A stretch of 56,761 nucleotides of DNA from Ancrocorticia sp052089425. GTDB taxonomy: Bacteria > Actinomycetota > Actinomycetes > Actinomycetales > Actinomycetaceae. Shown here piece by piece: positions 41,319-50,530 of this stretch; the first letter of the stretch is position 1; every line of letters begins with the position of its first letter. Both the position numbers and the translations under genes were made by a program. Under the pieces are notes generated by a model. It had not been told where the DNA came from. It did no database searches and saw only the letters and a program-made list of their open reading frames with translations. The stretch covers positions 1 to 56,761 of the forward strand of contig NZ_JBQCZW010000015.1 in NCBI RefSeq assembly GCF_052089425.1, written 5' to 3'.

Positions 41319-41975
41319 TCAGCTGAGAGCGGCATCCTCCCCCACCGGACGCGCCGAGATGACGGGAACGGACGGCAGGTGCTTCTTCGGAAGCGTCTTG
41401 GGTTTGAAGGACGGGCGGGTGGCCTCGTAGGCGGTAATATCCGCTTCTTCTTGGAGCGTGAGCCCGATATCGTCCAGCCCTTCCATGAGCCGCCACTGGG
41501 TGTAATCGTCGATTTCGAAGGAGCATGTGAAGCCGCCGCACGTCAGCTGCTTGTTCGGCAAGTCAACATTGATTTCGAGCCCTGGTTCGTTTTCGAGGAG
41601 TTTCCAGAGTTGTTCCACGTCCTCTTGGGCGACGACGCCGGCAACCAATCCCTGCTTACCTGAATTGCCCCGGAAAATATCAGCGAATCGAGGCGCGAAA
41701 ACTGCCTTGAATCCGTAATCCTTCAGCGCCCACACTGCGTGCTCGCGGGAGGAGCCTGTACCAAAATCGGAGCCAGCCACGAGAACTGAACCGCGGGAGT
41801 ACTCCTCCTGATTGAGGACGAAACTCGGATCCTTGCGCAACGAGGAAAAGAGGGCATCCTCGAAACCTGTACGGGAGATCCTCTTGAGGTAGACGGCTGG
41901 GATGATTTGATCAGTATCCACTTCGGACCTGCGGAGCGGAACACCGATTCCGGTGTGTGTTGAGAACTTCTCCAT
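41319..41975 (-). CDS. leuD: 3-isopropylmalate dehydratase small subunit
   Basis: 218 residues: MEKFSTHTGIGVPLRRSEVDTDQIIPAVYLKRI at the start, VLVAGSDFGTGSSREHAVWAL (substrate loop) and FAPRFADIFRGNSGKQGLVAG. It pairs with LeuC to isomerise isopropylmalate in leucine synthesis. About 25 extra C-terminal residues follow the family core. It lies 10 bp after leuC. Confidence 0.97.
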   Translation of the reverse strand: MEKFSTHTGIGVPLRRSEVDTDQIIPAVYLKRISRTGFEDALFSSLRKDPSFVLNQEEYSRGSVLVAGSDFGTGSSREHAVWALKDYGFKAVFAPRFADIFRGNSGKQGLVAGVVAQEDVEQLWKLLENEPGLEINVDLPNKQLTCGGFTCSFEIDDYTQWRLMEGLDDIGLTLQEEADITAYEATRPSFKPKTLPKKHLPSVPVISARPVGEDAALS

Positions 41976-41985
41976 GATGGTCCTT

Positions 41986-43383
41986 TCAGTCCAAATCTGC
42001 CGGTGTTGAGAGGGTGCCGCGGATCGCGGTGGCTGCTGCCACCAGAGGCGATACCAAGTGAGTACGCCCGCCGGGACCCTGCCGGCCCATAAAGTTTCGG
42101 TTGGATGTGGAGGCGGCGCGTTCGCCGGGGGTGAGCTGATCCGGGTTCATACCAAGGCACATGGAGCAGCCGGCGTTGCGCCATTCGGCTCCGAAGTCAA
42201 GGAACACCTGATCGAGGCCCTCAGCTTCGGCTTGGAGGCGCACGCGGGCCGAACCCGGCACCACCATGACGCGCACATTGTCCGCCTTCTTCTTGCCTTT
42301 GATCACGCCCACCACGTTGCGCAGATCCTCGATGCGTCCGTTCGTGCACGAACCGATGAACACCGTATCCACCGGGATATCGCGCATCGGTGTGCCGGGA
42401 ACCAGTCCCATGTATTCGATGGCACGCTCAGCGGCCTTACGTTCGGTTTCATCGGCGATATTTGCCGGTTCGGGAACCGATTCGGAGATCTGTACGCCCT
42501 GTCCGGGGTTGGTACCCCACGTGACGAACGGTTCCAGATCTGAAGCGTCAAGATCCACCACGGTATCGAACGTGGCGTCCTCGTCCGTCACCAGAGTCTT
42601 CCAATAGGCCACAGCTGCATCCCAGTCCTCTGGGGCGTTGGGGCGGCCGTGGATGTATTCGAATGTTGTCTCATCGGGGGCAACCATGCCGGCGCGGGCG
42701 CCGGCTTCAATGGACATGTTGCAGATGGTCATGCGGGCTTCCATGGAGAGCGAGCGGATCGCTTCGCCGCGGTATTCGATCACATGGCCCTGAGCGCCGT
42801 TCGTACCGATCTTGGCAATAATCGCCAGAATGATGTCCTTGGCCGTTGTGCCGGGCTTGAGCTTGCCGTCCACGTTGATCGCCATGGTCTTAAACGGCGC
42901 GAGCGGAAGTGTCTGGGTAGCCAGCACGTGTTCTACCTCGGAAGTACCAATGCCTAGCGCCAGAGCGCCGAAGGCTCCGTGCGTCGAGGTGTGGGAATCG
43001 CCACACACGATCGTCATACCCGGCTGTGTGATTCCGAGCTGCGGTCCCACCACGTGAACAATGCCCTGATCGGCATTGCCCAACGAGTAGAGCGGAACGC
43101 CAAACTCCTCACAGTTCGTGCGCAACTGATCGATCTGGGCGCGCGAGGTCTTGTCCGCAATGGGAAGATCAATGTTGAGAGTAGGAGTGTTGTGGTCCTC
43201 TGTAGCTAGGGTCTGATCCGGGCGGCGGACCTGCCGGCCGGCTAGGCGTAGGCCCTCAAAAGCTTGAGGACTTGTCACTTCGTGAACTAACTGCAGATCG
43301 ATGTAAAGCAAATCGGGGCGTCCATTTTCCCCGTGCTTGACGATATGATCGCTCCAAACCTTTTCAGCCAAGGTGCGGCTCAT
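41986..43383 (-). CDS. leuC: 3-isopropylmalate dehydratase large subunit
   Basis: 465 residues, aconitase-like, with the [4Fe-4S] ligands in IGSCTNGRIEDL and NAGCSMCLGMNPDQ, plus CGDSHTSTHGAFGALALGIGTSE. Divergent from the IclR regulator gene, 91 bp apart. AAAAAGGAG lies before the ATG. Probably repressed by that regulator when leucine is plentiful. Confidence 0.98.
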   Translation of the reverse strand: MSRTLAEKVWSDHIVKHGENGRPDLLYIDLQLVHEVTSPQAFEGLRLAGRQVRRPDQTLATEDHNTPTLNIDLPIADKTSRAQIDQLRTNCEEFGVPLYSLGNADQGIVHVVGPQLGITQPGMTIVCGDSHTSTHGAFGALALGIGTSEVEHVLATQTLPLAPFKTMAINVDGKLKPGTTAKDIILAIIAKIGTNGAQGHVIEYRGEAIRSLSMEARMTICNMSIEAGARAGMVAPDETTFEYIHGRPNAPEDWDAAVAYWKTLVTDEDATFDTVVDLDASDLEPFVTWGTNPGQGVQISESVPEPANIADETERKAAERAIEYMGLVPGTPMRDIPVDTVFIGSCTNGRIEDLRNVVGVIKGKKKADNVRVMVVPGSARVRLQAEAEGLDQVFLDFGAEWRNAGCSMCLGMNPDQLTPGERAASTSNRNFMGRQGPGGRTHLVSPLVAAATAIRGTLSTPADLD

Positions 43384-43439
43384 GTGCTGACTCCTTTTTC
43401 TCGTCTCCCTAGATTCGCGCTAACTCACAGCCTGTGCAG

Positions 43440-43468
43440 TTGCATCTCACTCCTTGGGATGACAATAT
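43440..43468 (+). promoter_or_regulatory. Promoter of the IclR regulator, probably giving leaderless mRNA
   Basis: TTGCAT (43440-43445), 17 bp, CAATAT (43463-43468). The -10 ends 6 nt before the ATG at 43475, and no Shine-Dalgarno sequence is present, so transcription should begin at the start codon. Confidence 0.5.
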
Positions 43469-43474
43469 CAAGAC

Positions 43475-44227
43475 ATGGACAATTCTACAGAAGAATCCGG
43501 CTCAGGCGTAGGCGTACTTGATAAGGCTGCTTCCGTCTTAAGCGCGCTGGAATCAGGCCCGCAAACGTTGGCACAATTGGTCACTGCCACTCATCTGGCC
43601 CGCCCCACCGCACATCGCTTGGCCGTTGCCCTCGAATACCACCGGCTCGTTGCCCGCGACATGCAGGGACGTTTTGTCCTCGGTCCGCGCTTAGGAGAAC
43701 TCGCCTCCTCAGCTGGCGAGGATCGCCTGCTGGCCGCCGCCACACCAGTTCTTGTTGCCCTGCGCGATCACACGGGCGAATCCGCTCAACTGTTCCGCCG
43801 CCAAGGCGAGCAGCGTATCTGCGTTGCCGCCGCCGAACGCACGATGGGGCTACGCGATTCAATCCCGGTTGGCGCCACCTTGTCCATGAAGGCCGGATCC
43901 GCCGCCCAAGTACTCTTGGCGTGGGAAGAGCCGGATCGCCTCCACCGTGGATTGCACGGCGCGAGCTTCACTGCCACCAACCTGTCCGCCGTACGCCGGC
44001 GCGGTTGGTCCCAATCCGTGGGTGAGCGCGAGCCGGGCGTTGCCTCCATCTCCTCACCCGTGCGCGGCCCCTCTGGGCGCGTCATCGCCGCCGTATCCAT
44101 CTCCGGCCCGATCGAACGCATGGGCCGCCAGCCCGGCCGCCAGCATGCCGCAGCCGTGGTGACATCCGCCAAGCGGCTCACCGATGTCCTCAAAACAACC
44201 GAGGGCCTCGGAGCACATAGTATGTAG
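43475..44227 (+). CDS. IclR-family regulator, NdgR/LtbR-like
   Basis: 250 residues: an N-terminal winged helix (about 12-70, TLAQLVTATHLARPTAHRLAVALE) and the IclR effector domain (about 75-240, with SMKAGSAAQVLLAW and SISSPVRGPSGRVIAAVSISGP). Divergent orientation to leuCD is the conserved arrangement of Streptomyces NdgR and Corynebacterium LtbR, which control leucine and other amino acid genes. Probably leaderless. The glycosyltransferase gene follows after 2 bp. Confidence 0.9.
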   Translation: MDNSTEESGSGVGVLDKAASVLSALESGPQTLAQLVTATHLARPTAHRLAVALEYHRLVARDMQGRFVLGPRLGELASSAGEDRLLAAATPVLVALRDHTGESAQLFRRQGEQRICVAAAERTMGLRDSIPVGATLSMKAGSAAQVLLAWEEPDRLHRGLHGASFTATNLSAVRRRGWSQSVGEREPGVASISSPVRGPSGRVIAAVSISGPIERMGRQPGRQHAAAVVTSAKRLTDVLKTTEGLGAHSM

Positions 44228-44229
44228 GC

Positions 44230-45354
44230 ATGCTTCGAACTCTTCTCGTTACCAACGATTTCCCGCCTAGGCGCGGTGGAATACAAACGTATCTCGAAGG
44301 ATTCATTTCCGAACTCGATCCAGATCAGCTGGTTGTGTATGCCTCCAGCCCGCCCGATGGCGGCGCGGAGGTTTACGATGCCGAGCATCCATGGACCACA
44401 TATCGCTATGCCGGCACGATGATGCTGCCCATCCCCACGGTGCGCAGGCAGATGCAGAGAATCATTCGCGAGGAGCGAATCGATGTTGTGTGGTTCGGAG
44501 CCTCCGCCCCGTTAGGCATGATGGCGAATGCCGCGCGCGCCGCAGGCGCCAAGCGTGTCATCTCCACCACGCATGGGCATGAGATCGGCTGGTCCATGTT
44601 TCCGGGCACCCGGCACATCCTCAAACGTATCTTCGCCACCGCGGATACCGTCACATATCTAACAAATGCCACTCTGGCTCGGCTGGCGCCCTGCCTTGGC
44701 GATACCCACGTCGTGCGCATGCCCGGCGGCATCAATCCCGAGGCCTTCTCCTTCTCACAGGAATGGCGCGATCTTCTGCGTGCACGCTATGGAATTGGCG
44801 ATGAGCCCGTAGTTGTCTGCATCTCACGGCTCGTCGAACGAAAGGGCCAAGACACGCTCATTGCCGCATGGCCCTCAATTACAGAGAGGTTCGGGCGGGC
44901 TAAGCTCGTCGTCGTCGGCAAAGGCCCCTACGAAGCCGAACTGCGGGCGATGGCCGAAGACGACGAATCCATAATCTTCACCGGCGAAGTTCCCTTCCCC
45001 GAACTTGCTGCGCACTACTCTCTCGGGGACGTGTTCGCCATGCCGTGCCGAACGCGCGGTGGCGGGCTGGACATCGAGGGGCTCGGGATCGTGTATCTGG
45101 AGGCGTACGCGGCCGGGCTTCCCGTGGTGGCCGGGGACTCAGGCGGGGCGCCGGAAGCCGTGATCCCGGGTGTCACCGGGCTGGTTGCGGCGGGTCGATC
45201 CGTGGAAGCGACTGCTGCCTGTGTGGGCTACCTGCTTGAGGATCCCGAGCGCGCCAAGAAAATGGGGCAAGCTGGCAAGGAGTGGGTGGACACCACGTGG
45301 CGATGGAGCCATCTGGTCAAGCCGCTGCTGGACGAACTGGGCGCGGCCCGCTAA
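44230..45354 (+). CDS. GT4 family glycosyltransferase, PimB-like mannosyltransferase
   Basis: 374 residues, GT-B fold. VTNDFPPRRGGIQTYLEGFI at the start is typical of GDP-mannose-dependent phosphatidylinositol mannosyltransferases, as are STTHGHEIGW, PGGINPEAFS, SRLVERKGQDTLI and RTRGGGLDIEGLGIVYLEA with the catalytic-loop Glu. The PimB' (Rv2188c-like) assignment rests on those last motifs; acceptor specificity is inferred. No other lipoglycan gene is nearby. It ends 4 bp before the convergent Nudix gene stop. Confidence 0.85.
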   Translation: MLRTLLVTNDFPPRRGGIQTYLEGFISELDPDQLVVYASSPPDGGAEVYDAEHPWTTYRYAGTMMLPIPTVRRQMQRIIREERIDVVWFGASAPLGMMANAARAAGAKRVISTTHGHEIGWSMFPGTRHILKRIFATADTVTYLTNATLARLAPCLGDTHVVRMPGGINPEAFSFSQEWRDLLRARYGIGDEPVVVCISRLVERKGQDTLIAAWPSITERFGRAKLVVVGKGPYEAELRAMAEDDESIIFTGEVPFPELAAHYSLGDVFAMPCRTRGGGLDIEGLGIVYLEAYAAGLPVVAGDSGGAPEAVIPGVTGLVAAGRSVEATAACVGYLLEDPERAKKMGQAGKEWVDTTWRWSHLVKPLLDELGAAR

Positions 45355-45358
45355 TCCT

Positions 45359-45811
45359 CTAGGACAGATCGGAGAGAGCCGAAAAATCGGAGTGCGCGTC
45401 CACGGCCTCCAGCCGCTCCTGACGCCCGAGCGCGGGGAACACTCGCGTAGCTAACAGCGGGGCGTAACCGGGCGATCCGGGCACGGGATGAGCCCATTTG
45501 AGTTCACGGATCTCCGAATGCGGCGAGAATTCTTCGGCGAGTTCGCCCGGATACGTGTAGATCGCACCCGATACTTCGTGGCCCGGTTCGTTGGCTGCCT
45601 GAGCAGTGTAATCGCCCAGAAACTCGAGCTGAGCCGGGTCCAACTGCACCCCTACTTCTTCGGCGGCCTCGCGTACCACCGTTTGCCGCATCGTCTCATC
45701 GCCTTCGGGCTTTCCGCCCGGAAGCTGGAACAGAGTTGCTCCCTGCTTGCGAACCGTCAGGACATCGCCTTCGCCATTACGCAACACGACTGCGCCTACT
45801 CGAATAGCCAT
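45359..45811 (-). CDS. Nudix hydrolase
   Basis: 150 residues from the ATG at 45809-45811 (GGAGGAG 5 nt upstream); a much longer open frame has no homology. The Nudix box begins at GGKPEGDETM and ends REAAEEVGV, with all metal-binding Glu residues present. VGAVVLRNGEGDVLTVRK precedes it. The family cleaves nucleoside diphosphate derivatives; substrate unknown. Confidence 0.9.
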   Translation of the reverse strand: MAIRVGAVVLRNGEGDVLTVRKQGATLFQLPGGKPEGDETMRQTVVREAAEEVGVQLDPAQLEFLGDYTAQAANEPGHEVSGAIYTYPGELAEEFSPHSEIRELKWAHPVPGSPGYAPLLATRVFPALGRQERLEAVDAHSDFSALSDLS

Positions 45812-46035
45812 TCGATCTCCTCCGCCTGATGTTGGTGTCCTCCGGCAGTTTACCGCGATCGGCCCACTGCGTTGAGGGGCTGTGTGGGAGCACACGGCCG
45901 TTTGGAGATTGGTGTCGAGTGCCCTGTGTCGCGTGTGTGGGAATGCGCGTTCGTGGGTCCCTTTTAGGACGACGACGGCGGAGCCTCTCCCGCAACGTCC
46001 CATCCTTGCAATCAGATAGCGCTTGAATGGGTGGC

Positions 46036-46061
46036 CGTCATCTGGTGGCGTCATCTGGCGG
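46036..46061. repeat. Tandem 13-bp repeat
   Basis: CGTCATCTGGTGG followed at once by CGTCATCTGGCGG. Function unknown. Confidence 0.7.
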
Positions 46062-46231
46062 CGCCTGACCGGGTACCTCGCTGGCACAAATCTCCGTTTC
46101 GCTCGCTAGATACCTTGTTGGCACGGATCAGGTAACACTGGCGCCAATGCATGTCCCTTCAGCATGACTGGACCGCCACGGCACGACTGGACCCCACAGC
46201 CGAACTGCCACAAACTAGTCTGTTCGAACTC

Positions 46232-46260
46232 TTGTTTGGGGAACGTTCGTTCGATAGAAT
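46232..46260 (+). promoter_or_regulatory. LexA-controlled promoter (SOS box in the spacer)
   Basis: TTGTTT (46232-46237), 17 bp, TAGAAT (46255-46260). The spacer contains GGAACGTTCGTTCGA, matching the actinobacterial SOS box CGAAC-N4-GTTCG in all but the first base. LexA bound there would block RNA polymerase; DNA damage would release the HNH gene. Confidence 0.7.
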
Positions 46261-46384
46261 GTGGGTAGGTTGAACAGGGTGGCTCTCACTGGTTACCTCG
46301 TTCACTCGCATCAGGTCATGATCGGCAGCGTTCCCTCTCTTTGCGGGGAGTGGACTCTCTCATCACCTCGAAGGGGGGTGGCTT

Positions 46385-48229
46385 ATGAGTATCACACTCG
46401 ATACACGTGCCGATGCCGCTGTGCGTGATGAGCTCTCACTCGGTCTCGTGCCAGAAACGGCTCTGCGGTCTGACAGTTCCCGTTGTCCTGACGGCATCTA
46501 TATACCGTCTGACGCTGACCTGTCTTTTGATGAGCTTGTCTTGAATGCTGAGGCGATGGAACGCCTGGGCCTTGAACCTGATACTGCTGGCATGCCGGGC
46601 TTCCTCGATCAGCAGTGGGATGAGGATTTCACCGGGTTGATGCTCGCCGAAGCGCAAGCCAATCTGACTACCTTGCTCGAATCCGGTGACGAATCCGGAC
46701 TCTCCTCGTTGACGGTTATCCGTGACATTCTCCGCAACGCCTCCACCGGGGCAAGTGAGGCGGCGTGTATTTCTCGGATCTCGGTGTTGGAGGACATCAA
46801 ATCCGCGGCTGCCGCGGCACAGGCACGCGAAACCACAGCATTTCTTCACCACCGGGCAGTGAAGGAACGAGCTGCGGGTGTTCCGATCAAGAAACGCGGC
46901 CTAGGTGTCGGCTCCGAAATCGCGTTAGCACGCAGGGAGTCCCCGCAAGCAGGTTCCCGCGCGGTACGTATGGCCCACACACTCACCACAGATATGCCCA
47001 ACGCGTTGGCGGCGTTAACGGATGGGCGACTCGCAGAATTCACGGCCCAGAAAATCACGAGCGAAGTCACCGCCCTCGACCCTCCCGCTATTGCGGCGAT
47101 CGATACACGCATGGCCGGCCGGTACGGCAAAGCCGGAACCAAACGGATCACCGGTGAAGTCCGCGCCTTAGCGAATCAGATCGATCCAGCCGCGCAAGTC
47201 AAACGCCACAAGATCGCTAAAAGCCGGCGGTCAGTGACAGTCAGGCCTGCCCCGGACGCGATGGCCTACCTGACCGCCCTGCTCCCCATGGGTCAGGCCT
47301 TCGCCTGTAAGAAAGCCCTGTTAGATGCGGCAGCCACGGCGAAAAACACCGGATGGGCTGATGGGGACGAGCTCCAACAAGAAGAACGCTCCGGGACACA
47401 GATCGAAGCCGACCTGCTCGTTGAACGCCTCACCGGGCAAGCAACCCCCGACGCCATCCCCATCGAACTGCAGATCATCATGACCGACACTAGTGTTTTC
47501 GGCATCACCAGCATGCCCGGCGCTACCAGCACTCACGATCCGGACGCCACCGGCACGAAGCACTCACCACGCCCCGATCAGAACACCAACGATCCAGCCG
47601 CTACTCACGGCGCTTCTGGTACTAACGATCTGGCTGATACAGATGATTCGTTGTTTCCTGTGGTTGATGATGATGGGCGGCGTGCTGATCCAGCACACAC
47701 TGCCGCGTGGATTGCCGGGCTCGGCCCCATCCCCGCCCCGCTAGCCCGCGACATGCTCAACCCGGCCTATGACGATCCAGCCACTCGCCGGTCACGGGTG
47801 TTCCTTCGCCGGGTTGTGACTGATCCGGTCACCGGGGACATTACAGCCATCGACACCCGCCAACGCGCCTTCTCCGGCGGCCTGCGGCGTGCGTTGCTTG
47901 TGCGGGATTCGCAGTGCCGGACCCCGTGGTGTAACGCCCCCATCGCCCACATGGACCACACCCACCCCTTCGCCAAAGGCGGCCACACCACCATTGCAAA
48001 CGGGACTGGTCTATGCGCCAGATGTAACTACACCAAAGAATACGATGGCTGGAACCATCAACCGGGAACAGGACCCAGCGCTAGCAACGGCTCTCCTGCT
48101 GGCAGCGGTGATCGCGGCCGGCCACCCGCCGAGAGCCGCTCCTCGGACCGGATCATCACCACACCAACCGGACACCACTACCACTCCACAGCCCCACCCA
48201 TCACACCCAACCTCAACAGGCGGCAGTGA
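46385..48229 (+). CDS. DUF222 domain/HNH endonuclease protein (13E12 repeat type)
   Basis: 614 residues. The N-terminal and central part is the helical DUF222 region (about 70-350, including RAVRMAHTLTTDMPNALAALT and ADLLVERLTG). A low-complexity Thr/Asp/Asn stretch follows near 380-425. The HNH nuclease motif is at about 515-565: CRTPWCNAPIAHMDHTHPFA, then the Cys pair in CARCNYTKE. The last 60 residues are disordered. Mycobacterial 13E12 relatives carry SOS boxes, in agreement with the promoter found here. AAGGGGGG precedes the ATG. The cell role of this family is not settled. Confidence 0.88.
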   Translation: MSITLDTRADAAVRDELSLGLVPETALRSDSSRCPDGIYIPSDADLSFDELVLNAEAMERLGLEPDTAGMPGFLDQQWDEDFTGLMLAEAQANLTTLLESGDESGLSSLTVIRDILRNASTGASEAACISRISVLEDIKSAAAAAQARETTAFLHHRAVKERAAGVPIKKRGLGVGSEIALARRESPQAGSRAVRMAHTLTTDMPNALAALTDGRLAEFTAQKITSEVTALDPPAIAAIDTRMAGRYGKAGTKRITGEVRALANQIDPAAQVKRHKIAKSRRSVTVRPAPDAMAYLTALLPMGQAFACKKALLDAAATAKNTGWADGDELQQEERSGTQIEADLLVERLTGQATPDAIPIELQIIMTDTSVFGITSMPGATSTHDPDATGTKHSPRPDQNTNDPAATHGASGTNDLADTDDSLFPVVDDDGRRADPAHTAAWIAGLGPIPAPLARDMLNPAYDDPATRRSRVFLRRVVTDPVTGDITAIDTRQRAFSGGLRRALLVRDSQCRTPWCNAPIAHMDHTHPFAKGGHTTIANGTGLCARCNYTKEYDGWNHQPGTGPSASNGSPAGSGDRGRPPAESRSSDRIITTPTGHHYHSTAPPITPNLNRRQ

Positions 48230-48243
48230 CGTACGCTGGCTGC

Positions 48244-49068
48244 ATGGCTCGGCTCGCTCTTACTTCCTGCTCCAACCCCACGTTGCCGTGGACGCATTCC
48301 AAACTTCCAGCACTTCATGAAGCGCTGGCAAGGGCTGGGCATACGTTGGATAGCTCGGCCGTAGAAACACTTGCTGAAGCGGCACGCAGATCGGCTTCTG
48401 GCAACTCGCCGGAGCGTTGGAATCCGCGAGCGCGGGCCCAGATCCTCATGGATGCCTTCTTAGATCCGTCGGTTGAGGGCATTATAGATATCTCCGGCGG
48501 GGACCTTGCCAACGAGGTCTTGCCGCATCTGGACATGAACGAGATTGCCGCTCACCCCAAACTCATGGTGGGCTACTCCGATATCAGCTGCATTCTTGGA
48601 TCACTCCCGTTCCCCAGTCTCTTGTGGAACCCAATCGTTGGACTTACTGAGGGGTTTGGCCAGCTGGATCAGGCCCTCGCAAGCCAACGTATTCGCCCCG
48701 GCACGTCACCTATGAATACGAACCTCGCGCTGGACAACCTACCAGCGCTACCTTGGGCAGGCGGCAACATCCGATGTTTCTTGAAACTGGCTGGCACACC
48801 GTTCTGGCCGGACCTGACAGGCCGAGTGCTTCTCATCGAGGGGCAGGGGCCCAAGCTCAATTCCGTGGCCGCTCTATTGGCCCATCACGCCGCATTGGGC
48901 ACCTTCGAGAAAATCGCCGCAATAGTGGTGGGACAGTTTACGCACATCGATGATGCCGGAGAGCGCCCTGCGTTACTGAAACTGGTCGCTGAGTACGCAC
49001 ACGGGCCTGTGGCGGAGGCGCCGTCAATTGGGCACTCCTCGACGAGCGGCGCGGTCACGCTGAATTAG
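48244..49068 (+). CDS. S66 family (MccF/LD-carboxypeptidase-like) serine peptidase
   Basis: 274 residues from the ATG at 48244; a GTG at 48226 is also possible and neither has a clear ribosome site. S66 marks in order: the ISGGDLANEVLPHLD segment, the nucleophile elbow VGYSDIS (Ser112), LLIEGQGP with the triad Glu candidate and SIGHSSTSGAVTLN with the His. The MccF branch cleaves microcin C-type aminoacyl-nucleotides, while LD-carboxypeptidases trim muropeptides. The protein is shorter than the 300-350 residues usual for the family and ends right after the His motif. It follows the HNH gene by 14 bp, so it may be SOS-induced too. Confidence 0.75.
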   Translation: MARLALTSCSNPTLPWTHSKLPALHEALARAGHTLDSSAVETLAEAARRSASGNSPERWNPRARAQILMDAFLDPSVEGIIDISGGDLANEVLPHLDMNEIAAHPKLMVGYSDISCILGSLPFPSLLWNPIVGLTEGFGQLDQALASQRIRPGTSPMNTNLALDNLPALPWAGGNIRCFLKLAGTPFWPDLTGRVLLIEGQGPKLNSVAALLAHHAALGTFEKIAAIVVGQFTHIDDAGERPALLKLVAEYAHGPVAEAPSIGHSSTSGAVTLN

Positions 49069-49191
49069 GCGACGCGGAGAGCATCAACCGCGGGCCCATC
49101 TTCTTACCGTGCAGGCCATGATCACGTCAAGCAGGGACTTCGGCATGGGCAAGGGCGAGCCAGCCCACTGATACCCATTATCGTTTCGTGA

Positions 49192-50529
49192 ATGAGCACC
49201 ACACCGGCTGACACCCTGGACCGCCTCGATAATCTGCCCTTCACGAGAAAGCACCGCAAGATTGTGTTCGCATCCGGGCTCGGATGGGCTTTTGATGCGA
49301 TGGACGTTGGACTTATCACCTACATCATCGCGGTGCTAACAAAACAATGGGGCCTGAACGCAACCGAGCAATCACTGATCGTGTCAGCCGGTTTCGTTGG
49401 GATGGCGATTGGTGCCACATGTGGGGGTGCCCTCGCGGATCGTGTGGGGCGCCGCACCGTCTTTACCGTGACCCTCGTGGTGTACGGAATCGCCACTGGA
49501 GCTTCAGCGTTCGCAGGCGGGGTACTCCAGCTCATCATCCTGCGCACGATTGTGGGACTTGGGCTGGGCGCTGAGCTACCGGTTGCCTCGACTCTGGTGC
49601 AAGAAGTCTCTCCACGGCGAATCCGCGGCTCGATCACCGTGTGGCTTGAGGCATTCTGGGCGTTGGGCTGGACTGCCGCGGCCCTCATCGGCTATTTCGT
49701 TGTGCCGCTCTCGGATGACGGGTGGAGAATCGCCTTCGGAATTGGGGCACTACCGGCCCTCTATGCATTGGTACTGCGCCTGCACCTTCCAGAGTCCGTG
49801 CGCTTCCTGCTTCATAAAGGTGAAGACGAAAAGGCCGCGCAGGTAGTGGACGAATTGGCCGACGGCCATGTGCCGCTCCCAGCACAGGACGGTCATAGCG
49901 CGGAGGCCACCTCACTCGAAAAGCCCACATGGGGCAAGCTCTTCTCGCCGTCCCTACGGAAGCGCACAGTAGCGATCTGGACCGTGTGGTTCATGGTCAA
50001 TCTGGGCTACTACGGCTCCTCGATTTGGATTCCATCGATCCTTCATGCCAACGGCCATGACCTCGTGAAATCGTTCGGATTCACGCTCATCATCACTCTC
50101 GCTCAACTGCCGGGGTATGCAACCTCGGCCTACCTCATCGAGCACTGGGGACGGCGAGCCACGCTCACAACCTTCCTCCTCGGTTCATCCCTCGGAGCAG
50201 TAGGCTTCGGAATGGCCGATTCCTCCACGGCGATCATTGCGACGGGTTGCGTCTTGTCCTTCTTTAACCTTGGGGCATGGGGCGCGCTGTACGCGATCAC
50301 GCCCGAAATCTACCCGACCTTCATACGTGCCACGGGCGCGGGGGCGGCAACCGGCTTCGGCCGCTTGGCCTCCATTGCCGCCCCCTTCCTCGTAACATTC
50401 CTTCTGGGCATTGGCGGTGTGCCCGGTGGCAACAAGGGGCTCCTGTTCCCCGTTCTGGCTGGAGCCTTCATCGTTGCTGCAGTGGCAACCCTCGCCTTGC
50501 CCGAACGCAAGGGCCAGAGCCTGTCCTGA
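49192..50529 (+). CDS. MFS transporter (AAHS/sugar porter type)
   Basis: 445 residues, 12 helices. FASGLGWAFDAMDVGLITYI at helix 1 and the loop 2-3 motif GALADRVGRRTVF are typical of the aromatic acid:H+ symporter and niacin/sugar porter groups, as is LRTIVGLGLGAELPVASTLV in helix 4. RATGAGAATGFGRLASI lies in helix 10-11. Substrate not deducible. There is no Shine-Dalgarno sequence; CATTAT a few bases upstream could be a -10. It ends 1 bp before the convergent amylopullulanase stop with no terminator between. Confidence 0.88.
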   Translation: MSTTPADTLDRLDNLPFTRKHRKIVFASGLGWAFDAMDVGLITYIIAVLTKQWGLNATEQSLIVSAGFVGMAIGATCGGALADRVGRRTVFTVTLVVYGIATGASAFAGGVLQLIILRTIVGLGLGAELPVASTLVQEVSPRRIRGSITVWLEAFWALGWTAAALIGYFVVPLSDDGWRIAFGIGALPALYALVLRLHLPESVRFLLHKGEDEKAAQVVDELADGHVPLPAQDGHSAEATSLEKPTWGKLFSPSLRKRTVAIWTVWFMVNLGYYGSSIWIPSILHANGHDLVKSFGFTLIITLAQLPGYATSAYLIEHWGRRATLTTFLLGSSLGAVGFGMADSSTAIIATGCVLSFFNLGAWGALYAITPEIYPTFIRATGAGAATGFGRLASIAAPFLVTFLLGIGGVPGGNKGLLFPVLAGAFIVAAVATLALPERKGQSLS

Positions 50530-50530
50530 A

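Larger units (their letters stand above)
45812..46384. other. 573-bp region between the Nudix and HNH genes
   Basis: No gene seen. Holds an imperfect 9-bp hairpin (GGCTGTGTG/CACACGGCC, 45878-45899), a tandem 13-bp repeat at 46036-46061, two GACTGGACC copies near 46170-46190, the SOS-type promoter at 46232-46260 and a 124-nt leader before the HNH gene. Confidence 0.5.

Noticed and set aside
45878..45899. Hairpin as terminator for the glycosyltransferase or Nudix gene
   Set aside because: No T run on either strand, and it lies upstream rather than downstream of the Nudix gene.
49069..49191. GGGACTTCGG as a DosR site before the MFS gene
   Set aside because: Only one half matches; the other half of the palindrome is absent.
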